NCBI RefSeq assembly: GCF_027244095.1
Contig: NC_069662.1
Span: forward strand, 15,774,501-15,838,500
Reading direction: 5' to 3'
Length of the DNA stretch: 64,000 nt
From: Hemicordylus capensis
Lineage: Eukaryota > Chordata > Lepidosauria > Squamata > Cordylidae
In this document: positions 32,465-43,904 of the stretch, one piece after another
How positions within the stretch are numbered: position 1 is the stretch's first letter
How the letters are laid out: every line of letters starts with the position of its first letter
Notes under the pieces: model-generated
Seen by the model: the letters and a program-made list of their open reading frames with translations, nothing else
What the model was told of the DNA's origin: nothing
Databases searched by the model: none
Position numbers and translations under genes: made by a program

Positions 32465-33060
32465 AACAATAATACAAAAAAAGACAATAGAAAATACAAT
32501 ACAAAACATTTTAAAAACGTTTTTAAAGCAATTTTAAAAGCCTTAGGGAACAGAGAGGTTTTCATATGATGTCTTAAAGATAAAGTGATGTTGCTAGGTC
32601 AGCCTCACTGTGCAGGCTAGTCTCGGGGGGGGGGGGGGCGGGCACCATAGAAAAGACCTTGTCCCTAGTAGCACCCTATCTCACCTTATTTGTCAAGGGC
32701 ACTTGGAGCAGGGCCTCTGAAGAGGATCTCAAAATCAGGGTAGGAACATATGGGCCAAGGCGTTCTCTCGAGTAACCTCATCCTTAGCCATTTGGGGCTT
32801 TAAAGGTCAAAACCAGCACTTTGAAATTGGGCCCAGAAATTGGGCCCAGTGCAGCTGATAAAAACGCCCAGCCCCAGCTAATATTCTTGAGGCCCTATTT
32901 TGGCCTAACTGCTGCTTCCGAACCATTTTCCAAGGCAGCCCCATCGCCAACACCCTGCTGTAATTAAGGAGGAGATTACCAGTGCATGGGTAACTGTGGC
33001 CAAGCTATCACCACCCAGTTAAGGTGGCAGCTGGCATATCAGCTGACTCTGATAAATGGC
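32465..33060 (-). mobile_element. L2 LINE 3' fragment shared by both arms
   Basis: The reverse strand holds the L2 C-terminal remnant (AxxIxxLxxGxxxxxHI-type pattern around 'aaagtgctggttttgacc' in reverse) and the T-rich tail. Its mirror is 39640-40080, so it was present before the inverted duplication. Confidence 0.7.
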
Positions 33061-33174
33061 GCTGAGAGCCACAGAGGCCTCTAGTGCAGCGCTGGGCCTG
33101 TTGTACTGATGTGGAATATATCAGTGTCTGGAAGGACCCCATAGCTCAAGAATGACTTTGTTTGCTTTCCCCAG

Positions 33175-33300
33175 GCTGTTGATGAACATGAAGAGAAATG
33201 TAAATCATGGAAAGTAGAGAAGTCCAGTCCAACCAGGCCTTTGACTCTTGGCTCTTGCTTCTGTGTGCAAAGCTCAAGTGTTATCACAGTCAGGCCCAGG
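33175..33300 (+). CDS. Orphan FIIND copy, UPA exon 2 (arm A)
   Basis: 126 bp, phase 0-0, acceptor 'gctttccccag', donor AGG/GTGAGA. It reads AVDEHEEKCKSWKVEK, then PLTLGSCFCVQSSS and ITVRPR, matching the UPA middle segment of NLRP1 (AIDDEEMKFQFV...PPPLTPLYMGCRYTV). It is one codon shorter than its arm B partner. Reading past the donor soon meets a stop, which supports the chosen border. Confidence 0.82.
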
Positions 33301-33642
33301 GTGAGATACAGCAATGATAAAAAGTCTTACTTGGAGGGGCTCTAGCCTGGGTTGGTTTTCACATCATGATGACTGCATTCATTTGGCACAGGAAGAAAAA
33401 CACAGCAGTGCTCTTGAGTGCTTTTTCCTGCAGAGAAGCCTCCCTTTCTTCTCCAGTGATCTGATGGGGCCCCCTCAACCTAGCCCAACAGATGCCCAGA
33501 CAAGATTCTGGTGTACCATTTGAAGGATACATTGAGTATATTAAGATTCTGTGTCTTATGTATAGTAAGATACATAGACTTACTGACTTGCAGTGTGTGC
33601 TAAGCAACATTCACACATACACAGTTTTTGTTTTTCCTGCAG

Positions 33643-33784
33643 GAGCAGACATTTGAATACTTAGATTCTGACATGGATCAACAGTACTTTGAAGTGTATT
33701 CTAAGCACATGCCAGAAGAGCTGGAACTTAGCCTGATGGAGAAGGACACACATGAACAAGTGTGGGAGGCCACTGTGAGACAAG
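33643..33784 (+). CDS. Orphan FIIND copy, UPA exon 3 (arm A)
   Basis: 142 bp, phase 0 to 1, acceptor 'tttttcctgcag', donor CAAG/GTGCTT. It reads EQTFEYLDSDMDQQYFEVY, then ELELSLMEKDTHEQVWEATV and RQG, equivalent to the last UPA strands of NLRP1 (QLFSEFYVG...KDKKDETLVWEALVKPG). Open and intact. Confidence 0.85.
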
Positions 33785-33886
33785 GTGCTTTAATCAAGGG
33801 AAGAGACCTGTGAATAGAAAAACGCTTGGGAGGCAGGATTGACACCCCATTCCCTCTCTGATTTCCTCTTTCCTGTTCTCTTTCAG

Positions 33887-33922
33887 GAGACCTGACATCT
33901 TTCCATTTGCATCCAAGCAAAG
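33887..33922 (+). CDS. Orphan FIIND copy, short linker exon (arm A)
   Basis: 36 bp, phase 1-1, acceptor 'ctctttcag', donor AAAG/GTCAGT, reading GDLTSFHLHPSK. It continues the UPA end as in NLRP1 (GDLMPATTLIPP). No exon matching 37037-37096 or the CARD follows on the plus strand before or after the arm ends at 34805, so this gene copy stops without a CARD. Confidence 0.75.
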
Positions 33923-34029
33923 GTCAGTAGGTACCTGATGTATGGAGGAGGGTCTCATTTCCAGGCCTTCTCCCACGGGCTAGTGGTTTCTTGGTTAACA
34001 AGGATACTGTGCATGTGCGCGTGCGTATG

Positions 34030-34400
34030 CGCGTAAGGGGCTCACCTAGGTAATTTTGGAGCCCGGACCTGAAGGGCTTCAGAGGCCCCCCTGCTTGAGG
34101 GGGTAAGGGCAAGTTAAAGCATCACCCCCTTTTTTTTTCCAGCCACTGCTGTGCAGTGGGGACGGGGACGGCTGGTGGGGTGTGCGGCACATGCACTCGA
34201 GGGGAGACCAAGGTGGGGGGAAGTGGAGGTGGCACAAGTCCTCCTTCCCTGAGCCCACCTGCCACCCAAATGAGAGAACGGGCCATTTGGGGCCTCTGTG
34301 CACGCATATGTGCACACAAAGAGCCCCTAAATGGGGCAAAAGTAAGCCAGATGTGGTCAACCTCCTGATGAATGCCTCACTACCTAGAGATACACATGCC
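34030..34400 (+). repeat. Unclassified dispersed repeat (arm A copy)
   Basis: Same family as 23256-23470, and mirror of 38200-38600. It is followed by a (GACA)n run at 34420-34444. 34450-34805 is the inner end of arm A without coding content. Confidence 0.6.
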
Positions 34401-34805
34401 AGGCACTATATAAATATTATAGACAGACAGACAGACAGACAGACAATGCTGCATAGACACTACCTGAGTTTGCACCCGAACCGAATTGGGCCAGCCGGTT
34501 CTGTGCATACCCCTAGAGAGCAGCATGCCAGGACCCAGGCCTAGTGCCAAGGACTAGCAGCAGTGCGTGGGTGGGGCCTTGACAGGCGGGGGCTTGTCTG
34601 GCAGTGGACAGACAAGGAGCCCATTCATGATTCTGTGGTGTCACAGAAAAGGAGCCACTCGGTGATGGCCCCCATTTCAAAAATAGAGAAGGTCACTAGC
34701 CTACTGGATCATTCCATCTAGCCCTGTTTTCTGTTGCCGCCCGTGCAAGTGCAACGCATGTGAGAATCTGCCTCTGCACATGGAAAGCACCTGTAAGGCG
34801 GGATG

Positions 34806-36571
34806 TTATGTCTGAATGGGATTTAAAACTTTCTTTTAAACCACCTTGGGTTTCTGTTGGCAGAAGGGGCAAGGTATACTATCTGGAAATATATAAAAAA
34901 CTAAAAGCTCCTATGTCACATCTAAGACCTGAATTGTTTGCAAGGGTGGCTATTTTAATATTATTAATATTAATAATAATATTAATTATTAATATTAATT
35001 ATTAATATTAATAACAATATCATTCTTCTTCCAATCCCTTTCACAGCCAGGAATGGTCCAGAACTGACATTTCATAAATAATTTATTTGCCAGGAACAAC
35101 AAGGCCTATTAAATACTCATGTGAACAAGAGGGCAGGAGTGAAATCCAGGCATTAATAAAACATTATTAACCCATTCCCAGCCAAAACCAGGATGGAACA
35201 GAATGAGCCCTTAAAAATCAAATGGGATGCAAAAACAAACAAACAAACAAACAAACAGTGGGGCATGTTGGAGACATTTGAGAACATCTTTAAAGAACTA
35301 AAATCTGTCTAAAATTATCCTTTTATTAAACCCTTCAGGGCCAGGACTGGCCCGAGACAGTCCATGACACCTTACAGTGGTTGAAACAAGACCTTGTATT
35401 GTCCTGTTGAACAGGAGGTTGCAGAAGGAAGGTGGGATTGCTGAAAATCACCCCTCTTTGTATGCAGAAGTATTCTCGGCAGGCAACTCTTAGTTTGGAT
35501 GGAGGTCACTGGCTTTTGGATTTTGTGTCCACCTTGTGCCTCTAGGCAGTAGGCCAGCCATTTCATGCCACAGCTAATAGGATGCTCCTGAGATGGGCAT
35601 CCAGGATAACCAATGAGTCCATCAGCAGGAATGCACATTACCAGAAAACCTGCCAGTCCTCCCACCCCTGCAAAAAAATGAGGTCCAGCCTTCAGGGCCA
35701 GTTTTCTTTGGAGGAGAGAGTACTGGAGGCCGACTCAGTCTTAGTAAAATCTCCTTATGTACAAATATGCAGAATGAGGGAGAACTGTAGGGAGACAGCT
35801 AGAGGGAGCACAAACTAAACTAGCCCCAAGACAAAAGAATGACTCCGTCAGTGGAGGCTGCTATGGGTTGGATGGGCATGCAGTAAATGAGCCGCAGATG
35901 GGGTTCGTTCTCTACCAGAGGAGAGCTGGTCTTGTGGTAGCAAGCAGGACTTGTCTTCTTAGCTAAGCAGGGTCCACCCTGGTTGCATTTGAATGGGAGA
36001 CTACATGTGAGCACTGTAAGATATTCCCCTCAGCGGATGGGGCTGCTCTGGGAAGAGGTTCCAAGTTCCCTCCATGGCAGCACCTCCAAGACAGGGCTGA
36101 GAGAGATTCCTGCCTGTAACCTTGGAGAAGCTGCTGCCAGTCTGTGTAGACATTATTGAGTTAGATGGACCAATGGTCTGACTCAGTATATGGTAGCTTC
36201 CTATGTTCGCTTTCCTCTCCCAGAACTGGCCACCTCACTCTGCCCAGTTTTGACCACCACCGTGTCATGTATATGACACCTCTGGAGGGAGAGAGATATA
36301 AGCCTGCGGGGAACATATATCTTATCTCCATTGGGCCTCTCACCCAGCCAAGGGAACCCTATGGTCCTAGGCTGTAGTTAGGCCAAAGACTTATTTCTAG
36401 TCTATGTATTCTCTGGGCAGAGGACCACCAAAAAGAAGAGAGATCAAATTTTGTCTTGTGGCTGAGCTGTTGCCTAGTTGGTGCTGCAAGTAATTTGAGT
36501 TTACGAACTCTCCTGCATACAGTATGCAGTTGGATTTCCTGTGTCCTGGGGGGGCCATGCTCCTTGTTGCC
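34806..36571. other. Left part of the palindrome spacer, no gene seen
   Basis: This single-copy stretch holds AT-rich (ATT)n sequence (34950-35020), an (AAAC)n run (35233-35258) and a 5S-derived SINE. It is the likely 3' flank of gene 2, but I cannot place a convincing polyadenylation signal close to the stop codon. Confidence 0.6.
35900..36205 (+). mobile_element. 5S rRNA-derived SINE, nearly full length
   Basis: The internal phrases 'tagctaagcagggtc', 'cctggttgcat' and 'gaatgggagactac' follow the 3' half of 5S rRNA (GCTAAGCAGGGT, CCTGGTTAGTAC, GATGGGAGAC). The SINE ends with 'gatggaccaatggtctgact' and 'tatggtagcttcctatg', a tail also found in the tRNA-type SINEs of this window. It is a SINE and not a 5S gene, because the 5' half of 5S is missing. 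Confidence 0.75.
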
Positions 36572-36852
36572 TCATCTCCCTTCGAGGTCTGCAATCAGGA
36601 AGGGGTTTTTGATCCTCAGTGCCTCATAAACCTTATCCTTACAAGAGCAATCCCAGCCTGGCAGCAGCTTGTAGAGCTTTCGCATTTTTTCCTGGTTTGT
36701 TCCCTTTGAGGTGATTTTTTCATAATGCTCTTGATTCAGGATGATTCCATACAGTAAATCCAGAGTGCCCTCTACATCGGTGGTCCTCTGGATCAGCTGA
36801 TCCCGGTGCTGCTCAATAAAATGTAGTTCTGAGGAAGCCAAAGGATGTGACT
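36572..36852 (-). CDS. CARD exon, 3' end of gene 2 (NLRP1/CARD8-like)
   Basis: Acceptor 'ctacctgacag', entry in phase 1, stop TGA at 36574-36572. The peptide SELHFIEQHRDQLIQRTT, LDLLYGIILNQEHYEKI, TNQEKMRKLYKLL and CKDKVYEALRIKNPFLIADL follows the CARDs of human CARD8 and NLRP1 closely ([57 protein letters not shown]). In those proteins the UPA-CARD fragment released after FIIND cleavage forms filaments that recruit caspase-1. It is the only CARD in the window and sits in the spacer between the duplicated arms, so arm A has none. Confidence 0.93.
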
Positions 36853-37036
36853 CTGTCAGGTAGACAGGAAAATAAGGGACAATAAAAATTAGATGTAGAG
36901 GAAGTTGTAGTATAGCAAAAATTGTGGGCAGAGGCAGTAGCTCAGGGAACTAGAGCCTTGGCTTGCTTCCAAGCATTCCTGCCTCCCCGACATCTGTGGA
37001 GACTCCAAATATCTGACAGTATAAGGAAGAACTCAC

Positions 37037-37096
37037 CACTTCTTTCTAAGGTAGCACCAACAGATGGCTCATCAGTCTGTATGCAGCTACTATCAC
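37037..37096 (-). CDS. 60-bp linker exon of gene 2 between UPA and CARD
   Basis: Acceptor 'tccctttcag', donor GTGAGT, 20 codons in phase 1-1, reading GDSSCIQTDEPSVG followed by ATLERSG. It joins frame with the exon before (38690-38725) and with the CARD after. The peptide is Ser/Asp/Glu-rich and unstructured-looking, like the UPA-CARD linker of NLRP1. It lies in the spacer and has no copy in arm A. Confidence 0.65.
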
Positions 37097-38199
37097 CTGA
37101 AAGGGAAAGAGAACATGTTAATGTATGAAGCAAGCAGACAGCACCAGAAAAGGGAAAATATAAAGCGACAAACCAATACTTGCAAATCATATCAGATGTT
37201 CTCTGGAATATTTGATGGTACCACATGAAGATGCAAATTCCCTTGTGTGACTGCACAGAGGTCACCAAGAACGGCCAAAAAGTGACCGAGAAAGAAATCG
37301 AGGAGCAGAGAGAGCAAAACTCCAATCTGGACAGTGACACCATTCAGCACGGACCTCTGGGTGGGGGTCCAGGGCCCTGCTTTTTATCTTGGATTGTATT
37401 CAGTTCCTATGCCCACTGCACAGGGTTGCTACTGGTTTCCTCCAGCATGAGGAGAGGTGGAAGGGGATGGCTTCCCACCCGTTGCCCAGGCACCTTGCTA
37501 GTGGGGCAAATGGGAATTTGGGGGGCAAGGAGCACGGAGACCGACGAGGCTGAGGCAAACCAAAGCTGCTCTTTCTCTATCCCACTCTCTTGCAGAGGAG
37601 ATGTTAGAGAGGAAATGCTGTTGAGCATTTGCTTGTGCAAAGTGATGTTCATAGCTAGTGATTTAATTTTAAAGTGAAGCTTCTTAACAGCTTTACTAGC
37701 ATGGCAAAAGGGGGCACCAGGGCAGTTACCGGGTTCTGAGAAGCAGCTGCCTTGAGAGATCATACCAGGGAGGCAGTTGGGACTGAGTAGAAGTGAAGAG
37801 AGCCAGAAGGTGCACTGCTCACAAATCCCACCTTACAGGTGCTTTCCATGTGCAGAGACAGATTCTCACATGTTTTGCACTTGCATGGGCAGCAACAGAA
37901 AATGGGGCTAGATGGAATGATCCAGCAGGCTAGTGATCTTCTCTTTTTTTTGAAATGGGGGCCATCACCAAGTGGCTCCTTTTCTGTGACACCACAGAAT
38001 CGTGAAGGGGCCCCTTGCCTGTCCACTGCCCGGACAAGCCCCTGCCTATCAAGGCCCTGCTCACCTGCTGCTGCTAGTCTTTGGCACTAGGCCTGGGTCC
38101 TGGCATGCTACTCTGTGCATGGGATGTGCATGGAACCGGCTGGCCCAGTTCGGTTCAGGTGCGAACTCATATAGTGTCTATGCAGCATCATCCATCCAT

Positions 38200-38600
38200 C
38201 TATAACATTTATATACTGCCTGACATGTGCATCTCTAGGTAGTGAGGCATTAATCAGGAGGATGACCACATCTGGCTTGCTTTTGCCCCATTTAGGGGCT
38301 CTTTGCACATGCACATGCGTGCACAGAGGCCCCAAATGAGCCAAAATGAGCTCTCATTTGGGTGGCAGGTGGGCTCAGGGAAGGAGGTCTTGCTGCCACC
38401 TCCACTTCCCCGCCTTGGTCTCCCCTCGAGTGCACATGCCTCACACCCCGCCAGCCATCCCCGTCCCCACTGCACAGAGGTGGCTGAAAAGAAGTGGGGG
38501 GGACACTTTAACTTGCCCTTACCCCCTCAAGCGAGGGGGCCTCCAAAGTCCTTCAGGTCTGGACTCCAAAATTACCTAGATGTGCCCCTACGCGCATACG
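38200..38600 (-). repeat. Unclassified dispersed repeat (arm B copy)
   Basis: Reverse copy of the 34030-34400 repeat, with the same phrases in the opposite orientation. It shows no coding content. Confidence 0.6.
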
Positions 38601-38689
38601 CACAGTATCCTTGTTAACCAAGAAACCACTAGCCCGTGGGAGAAGGCCTGGAAATGAGACCCTCCTCCATACATCAGGTACCTACTGAC

Positions 38690-38725
38690 CTTTGCTTGGA
38701 TGCAAATAGGAAAATGTCAGGTCTC
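38690..38725 (-). CDS. Short linker exon of gene 2 after UPA
   Basis: 36 bp, phase 1-1, acceptor 'ttctctttcag', donor AAAG/GTCAGT, reading GDLTFSYLHPSK. It follows the UPA end and keeps the frame into 37037-37096. Borders and length are identical to the arm A copy, 33887-33922. Confidence 0.78.
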
Positions 38726-38828
38726 CTGAAAGAGAACAGGAAAGAGGAAATCAGAGAGGGAATGGGGTGCCAATCCTGCCTCCCAAGCGTTTTTCTATTC
38801 ACAGGGTCTCTTCCCTTGATTAAAGTAC

Positions 38829-38970
38829 CTTGTCTCACAGTGGCATCCCACACTTGTTCATTTGTGTCCTTCTCCATCAGGTTGAGCACCAGCTGTTTTT
38901 GCATCTGTTCCGCATACACTTCGAAGTACTGTTGATCCATGTCAGAATCTAAGTATTCAAACATCTGCTC
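38829..38970 (-). CDS. Gene 2 UPA exon 3
   Basis: 142 bp, phase 0 to 1, acceptor 'tttctttctgcag', donor CAAG/GTACTT. It reads EQMFEYLDSDMDQQYFEVY, LVLNLMEKDTNEQVWDATV and RQG, the C-terminal strands of the UPA subdomain. UPA holds the released fragment to the N-terminal part and supports higher-order assembly of the CARD in NLRP1/CARD8. Confidence 0.87.
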
Positions 38971-39304
38971 CTGCAGAAAGAAACAAAATCTCTATATGTG
39001 TGAATGTTGCTTAGCACACATTGCAAGCCAGTAAGTCTATGTATCTTACTATACATAAGATACAGGATCTTACTATACCCAATATATCCTTCATATGGTA
39101 CACCAGAATCTTGTCTGGGCATCTGTTGGGCTAGGTTGAGGCCCATCAGATCCCTGGAGAAGAAAGGGAGGCTCCTCCGCAGGAAAAAGCACTCAAGATC
39201 AGTGCTGTGTTTTTCTTCATGTGTTCAATGAATGCAGTCATCATATTCTTACTCCCAGCCTAAGGTCCCTCCAAGTAAGACTTTTTATCATCTCTGTATC
39301 TCAC

Positions 39305-39433
39305 CCTGGGACTGACTTCGATATCACTTGAGCTTTGCACACAGAAGCAAGAGCCAAGAGTCAAAGGCCTTCTGGTTGTAGGGGGCTTCTGTACTCGCCA
39401 CGATTTACATTTCCTTTCATGTTCATCAACAGC
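39305..39433 (-). CDS. Gene 2 UPA exon 2
   Basis: 129 bp, phase 0-0, acceptor 'cttttcccag', donor AGG/GTGAGA. It reads AVDEHERKCKSWRVQKPP, PLTLGSCFCVQSSS and EVSPR, equivalent to AIDDEE...YMGCRYTV of NLRP1. The donor is preferred to longer reading because both arms share AGG/GTGAGA and both meet a stop shortly after. Confidence 0.83.
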
Positions 39434-39639
39434 CTGGGAAAAGCAAACAAAGTCATCCTTGAGACATGGGGTGCTTCCAGACACTAATATATCCCACATC
39501 AGCCCATCAGGACCAGCACTGTCACCAGAGGACTCTGTGGCTCTCAGGGCCATTTATCAGAGTCAGCTGATATGCCAGCTGCAACCTTAACTGGGTGGTG
39601 ATAGCTTGGCCACAGTTGCCCATGCGCTGGTAATCTCCC

Positions 39640-40080
39640 GCTTAATTACTGCAGTGTGTTGTCGATGGGGCTGCCTTTGAAAATGGCCCATAAGCAGCAG
39701 TTAGGCCAAAATAGGGCCTCAAGAATATTAACTGGGGCTGGGTGCTCACCTCTTATCATATCATTTATCAGCTGCACTGGCTCCCAATCCATTTCTGGGC
39801 CCAATTTCAAAGTGCTGGTTTTGACCTTGAAAGCCCTAAGTGGCTTGGGACCAGGTTACTCGAGAGAACGCCTTGGCCCATATGTTCCTACCCTGATTTT
39901 GAGGCTTTTTAAATTGCTTTAAAGAAGTTTTTAAAATGCTTTGTATTGTATTTTCTATTGTCTTTTTTGTATTATTGTTTTTAATTATATGTTTTATTCT
40001 ATTGTTTTATTGTGAGCCACCCAGAGAACAATTTTTTATGGGGCAGCTAACAATTAAAGTTGTTATTATAATTACCATCA
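39640..40080 (+). mobile_element. L2 LINE 3' fragment (arm B copy)
   Basis: Plus-strand L2 C-terminal remnant ('ctgcactggctcccaatcc', 'aaagtgctggttttgacctt', 'aaagccctaag') with the 3' end 'gtgagccacccagagaac'. It is the mirror of 32465-33060. Confidence 0.72.
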
Positions 40081-40287
40081 TTATTATTAAATTACCAGGA
40101 GTGAAAGAGAAAGAAGCCACACTAAAAAAAGGGTTAGCTATATCCTTAGCACTATCTCGCAACCTGTGGCAATCCATTAAACAACTGTGAAAGAACTGTC
40201 TTTTTTCTCCCTTCCTTCTCTTTTAACTTTTAAAAAAGACAGTTTCACAGATTGCTACCAAATTGCCAGAAGATGATGCTAAGGATA

Positions 40288-42390
40288 TTATTGATTGATT
40301 GATTGATTTGATTTTTATACTGCCCTTCCAAAATGGCTCAGGGCGGTTTACAATTAAAACAAACTATTAAAACAATAACGAGCTAAAACAAAAATTAAAA
40401 AACAACAACCAACAATTAACAATTTAAAAACATTTTAAAACAACAATTAAACAATTGCAGTAATTAAAAACCCTGAAACTGGATTAAAATATTAAAACCG
40501 ATTTTAAAACCCTGGAAAGCCAGGCCAGCCCCGGAGCAGCTACAGAGAAGGCCTCTGTCGCCACGAGACGAGCTGGTGGTAACTGGAGACGAACCTCCTC
40601 AGATGACCTTAATGTGCGGTGGGGATCACGCAGAATAAGGTGCTCTCTGAGATAACTCGGGCCTAAGCTGTTCAGGGCTTTAAAGGTAATAACCAGCACT
40701 TTGTATTTTCCCCAAAAACATATCGACAGCCAGTGCAATTGTTTCAAAATAGGTGTGATTTGGTCTCTTCGGGTTAACCCAGAGACCAATCTGGCTGTCA
40801 CATTCTGAACTAATTGAAGTTTCCGCACAACATACAAAGGCAGCCCCATGTAGAGCGCATTGCAATAGTCAAGCCAGGAGGTTACCAGCTGGTGCACCAC
40901 TGTTTTGAGGTCATCCTCCTCAAGGAATGGGTGCAGCTGTCGAATCAGCCGAAGCTGATTGAAAGCACTCCTGGCCATGGCCTCCACCTGAGATACCAGG
41001 GTGAGGCCTGGGTCCAGGAGTACTCCCAAGCTGAACACCTGCGCTTTCTCGGGGAGTGCAAGCCCATCCAGCACAGGAAGATGTGATGATTTTTATGCCT
41101 GTTTTCTATATGGTTTTATATTTTTTAGTTTGATGTTTTTATTGCCTTTTTACTGTGTGTTTTTAACTTTTGAAAACCGCCTTGGGGCTGTCTTTTAATG
41201 AAAGGCGGTATAGAAATGCAACAACAAACAAACAAACAAACAAATAAATAAATAACTCGGATTCTCAGATTGTGAGGCCTCAGATTCTGAGCCCCCACAA
41301 TGAGCACCTCCATCTTGCTTGGATTCAGCTTCAGTTTGTTCTCCCTCATCCAGCCCATTACTGCCTGTAGGCAGGCATTTAGAGAATGAGTGCCATTTTC
41401 TGAGGAAGAAAGGGAGAAGTAGATTTGGGTGTTATCAGCATACTGAGAACACCCAGTACCAAATCTCCTGATGACCTCACCCAGTGGTTTCATGTAGATA
41501 TTGAAAAGCAATGGTGACAGAATGGAGCCCTGGGGAACGACATATAACAGCTCCTGCTTTGAGGAGCGACTGTCACCAAGCTCCATCATCTGAGATCTAC
41601 TGGAGAGATAGAAACAGAACCACTGTAAAGCAGTGCCTCCTATTCCCAACTCCCCCAGGCAACTCAGAAGGATACCATGATTGATGGTATCGAACGCCGC
41701 TGAGAGATCTAAGAGGACCAACAGAGTCACACTCTCTCTGTCGATTCCCCGGTAAAGGACATCCATCAGGCCGACCAAGGCTGTCTCAACCCCATAGCCT
41801 GTTCTAAAGCCAGTTTGAAATGGTTCTAGATAATCAGTTTCCTCCAAAACCGCCTGGAGCTCGTTGGCCACCACCCTCTCGATTACCTTGCCCAACCAGG
41901 GGAGATTGAAGATTGGCCTATTGGAAGGCTTCTTAAGAAGAGGTCTAACTATTGCCTCCTTCAAACAAGGAGGCACCCTACCTTCCCTCAGCGATGCATT
42001 TATTTATTTATTTTATTAATTCAATTTTTATGTTATATTAACTAGGACATCTCCAACAATCTCTCTGCTAGATCGAAGCGGCCAGGTTGGGCAAGGATCC
42101 AGAGAACAAGTGGTAGGCCGTACCGCTCCAAGCAGCTTGTCCATGTCATCAGGAGTAACAGATTGAAACTGATCCAACCTAACACTGCAAGAGGGATCAC
42201 TGGATAACTCCCTCACAGACCCTGCAGAAATAGTGGAGTCCAAGTCGGCCTGAATACAGGAGATTTTACAACCTGCTTCTTCTTTATGTGGCTTCTTCCT
42301 TTCCCCCGCTGCATGATAACATATGCTGAGATTAGCATCTGGAAAGACGTGTAGAAAAAGAGATCTCAAACTGTTGGCAGCCTGGGTCTC
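40288..42390 (-). mobile_element. L2-clade LINE, 5'-truncated, with a nested LINE tail
   Basis: The minus strand carries L2 reverse transcriptase blocks: LLVLLDLSAAFDTINHGIL, VVPQGSILSPLLFNIYMKPL, CSQYADNTQIYFSL and GWMRENKLKLNPSKMEVLIV. The C-terminal region follows (LGVLLDPGLTL, DYCNALYMGLPLYVVRKLQL, LHWLSICFWGKYKVLVITFK). The 3' end 'aaccgccctgagccattttg' sits at about 40290-40345. At 41085-41256 another LINE tail is inserted in the opposite direction. YADN replaces YADD and the frame is interrupted, so it is inactive. Absent from arm A. Confidence 0.88.
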
Positions 42391-42448
42391 CATCTAACAG
42401 GCTGCAGGACTTTTAGGACAGCCTTCAGCCCCTTTCCTTGCCACATTC

Positions 42449-42582
42449 TAGGTGTTACTATGGCACGTAAGAAAGACTAAACATTCTTGGCACTGGACCT
42501 TTTAGGATAGTACCTTAGGGAGGACATTCTCAGGAGACAGGGGGAAGTCAAAGCTCTTGGATCAGTCAGCCTGAGCAATCAA
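42449..42582 (+). repeat. Dispersed repeat, partner of 23087-23226
   Basis: 'ggtgttactatggcacgtaag' to 'cagtcagcctgagcaatc' recurs in the same orientation about 19.4 kb to the left. The flank 42590-42770 belongs to the intron of gene 2 without further exons. Confidence 0.65.
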
Positions 42583-43360
42583 ATGGCAAAGAGGTACCAG
42601 CACAGATCTAGACACCAATTGTTCTTGTCCTGTACAGGCTGGGATAGTCTCCAATGTCCCTGCTTTTTAAAAACAATGCTTATTTGTATGAAAGGTTTTA
42701 TTCTGGGACACGGAGCCCATCTCTGGTTATTGTAGCTTTATGTGTCAAACTAAATAAAGATGAAAATCCACCCACCCCTCGTTTAATGCAGAAGGTAATT
42801 CTAACTCCTTGTCATCACCATCAACAAATAACAACATCATTTGCTGAATTACTTTCTAGAAATGAAGGGCTATTTTTCAAAAAGACGGGGTGGGGGGACC
42901 CCTCTTAACATCATCAACATGTCGGCTGAGACATCCCATTTACAAAACATTGCAGGTTGCTCTCCCCATGTAAAGAGTGATTATTAGATCTCAGTCGTGA
43001 GTTCTTTAAAATTAGAATTTGGACATGAGATTTGGAAAACACTGGAAGTTTGGCATTGTGAAACTTTATCCTAGGAAATAAAGCCCACTAATTCCAAAGA
43101 AGACTTCATTCATTTAGGCAGATGTGTTTCAGACTATAGCTTAAGGCATGAATATTTTGCTTACATAATTCAGTAACAACACAGTAGTCCAGATAATCAG
43201 ATGGGTACATGGCCTTAAACCGCCCCCCCCATGCAATTCACATTTTATGTCATAAAAATATGTCCCGAGGCAAGATATATTAGCTACTATACAAGGGCTA
43301 ATATGATCTTGCTAATCTGCATTCTGCAACATTTAATAGAAGTTGGAGATTCCCAGTTAC

Positions 43361-43614
43361 CTTCCTTAAGGATCTGTCATTGGGGAGAAGGTATAGGTGG
43401 AGTTTGGGGCTTGTGTCAGGTGCCTGATAGACCAGTGTCATAGCATGGACTCGTATGTTTTTGATCAAAGATGAAAGCACTCTAAAAATTACTCCACGGG
43501 GAGAGAACGTTGGATTTTTCAAGACAACATGAGCTGACTCCACACTGTCTGGCTTCTCCAAACTCATCCCTTCTTCAACAAAATGTGCAATTTGGACTTG
43601 GGAGGGGTCTTCAT
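43361..43614 (-). CDS. Gene 2 UPA exon 1, FIIND autoproteolysis site
   Basis: 254 bp, phase 1 to 0, acceptor 'cctttggcag', donor AAG/GTAACT. It reads DEDPSQVQIAHFVEEG, MSLEKPDSVESAHVVLKN, PTFSPRGVIFRVL and LYLLPNDRSLRK. The F/S pair of NPTF/SPRG and the histidine of HFVEEG lie 27 residues apart, exactly as the scissile bond and catalytic His of human NLRP1. The FIIND of gene 2 should therefore self-cleave, leaving SPRG...CARD as the C-terminal fragment. Confidence 0.92.
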
Positions 43615-43904
43615 CTGCCAAAGGAACACAAAAGAAACAGAGTTCAACTGCAGGCAGTTGGCTTTTAGGGCGCTGCCTCCAGTTGCTGTCTCATTATTAG
43701 AGCAGGTGGCAGAAATGTTCCTGCTCCGCCCATACTCTGTCCACATTGGATGCGTTTCCTCTCTTCCAAATCACTTCTGGAGTAGGGGTAGAAAGGGGAC
43801 ATTTCTCCACGTTTGCAAGAATGTGCCTGCAGCATGATTAGCGGAGTTGTGCACAAGCTCCAATGGTGTCCCTGCTGTCCCTCTTTACACATGGGCTTTG
43901 GTAG

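Larger units (their letters stand above)
26630..34805. repeat. Inverted duplication, arm A
   Basis: From about 26640 to 34805 the sequence is, in reverse complement and in the same order, that of arm B (37822 to about 60215). Anchors are 'gaggaacccctgtgtgttgc', all five FIIND exons, the L2 remnant at 32.5-33.1 kb, the dispersed repeat and 'acatggaaagcacctgtaagg'. Arm A is about 8.2 kb. Arm B is about 22.4 kb because of later insertions. Exon sequences differ by scattered substitutions. Confidence 0.93.

Noticed and set aside
33923-34805. A CARD exon for the orphan plus-strand FIIND
   Set aside because: I searched the rest of arm A and the spacer on the plus strand and found none. The only CARD is on the minus strand at 36572-36852.
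35900-36020. Possible 5S rRNA gene
   Set aside because: Only the 3' half of 5S is recognisable and it continues into a SINE tail, so it is a 5S-derived SINE.
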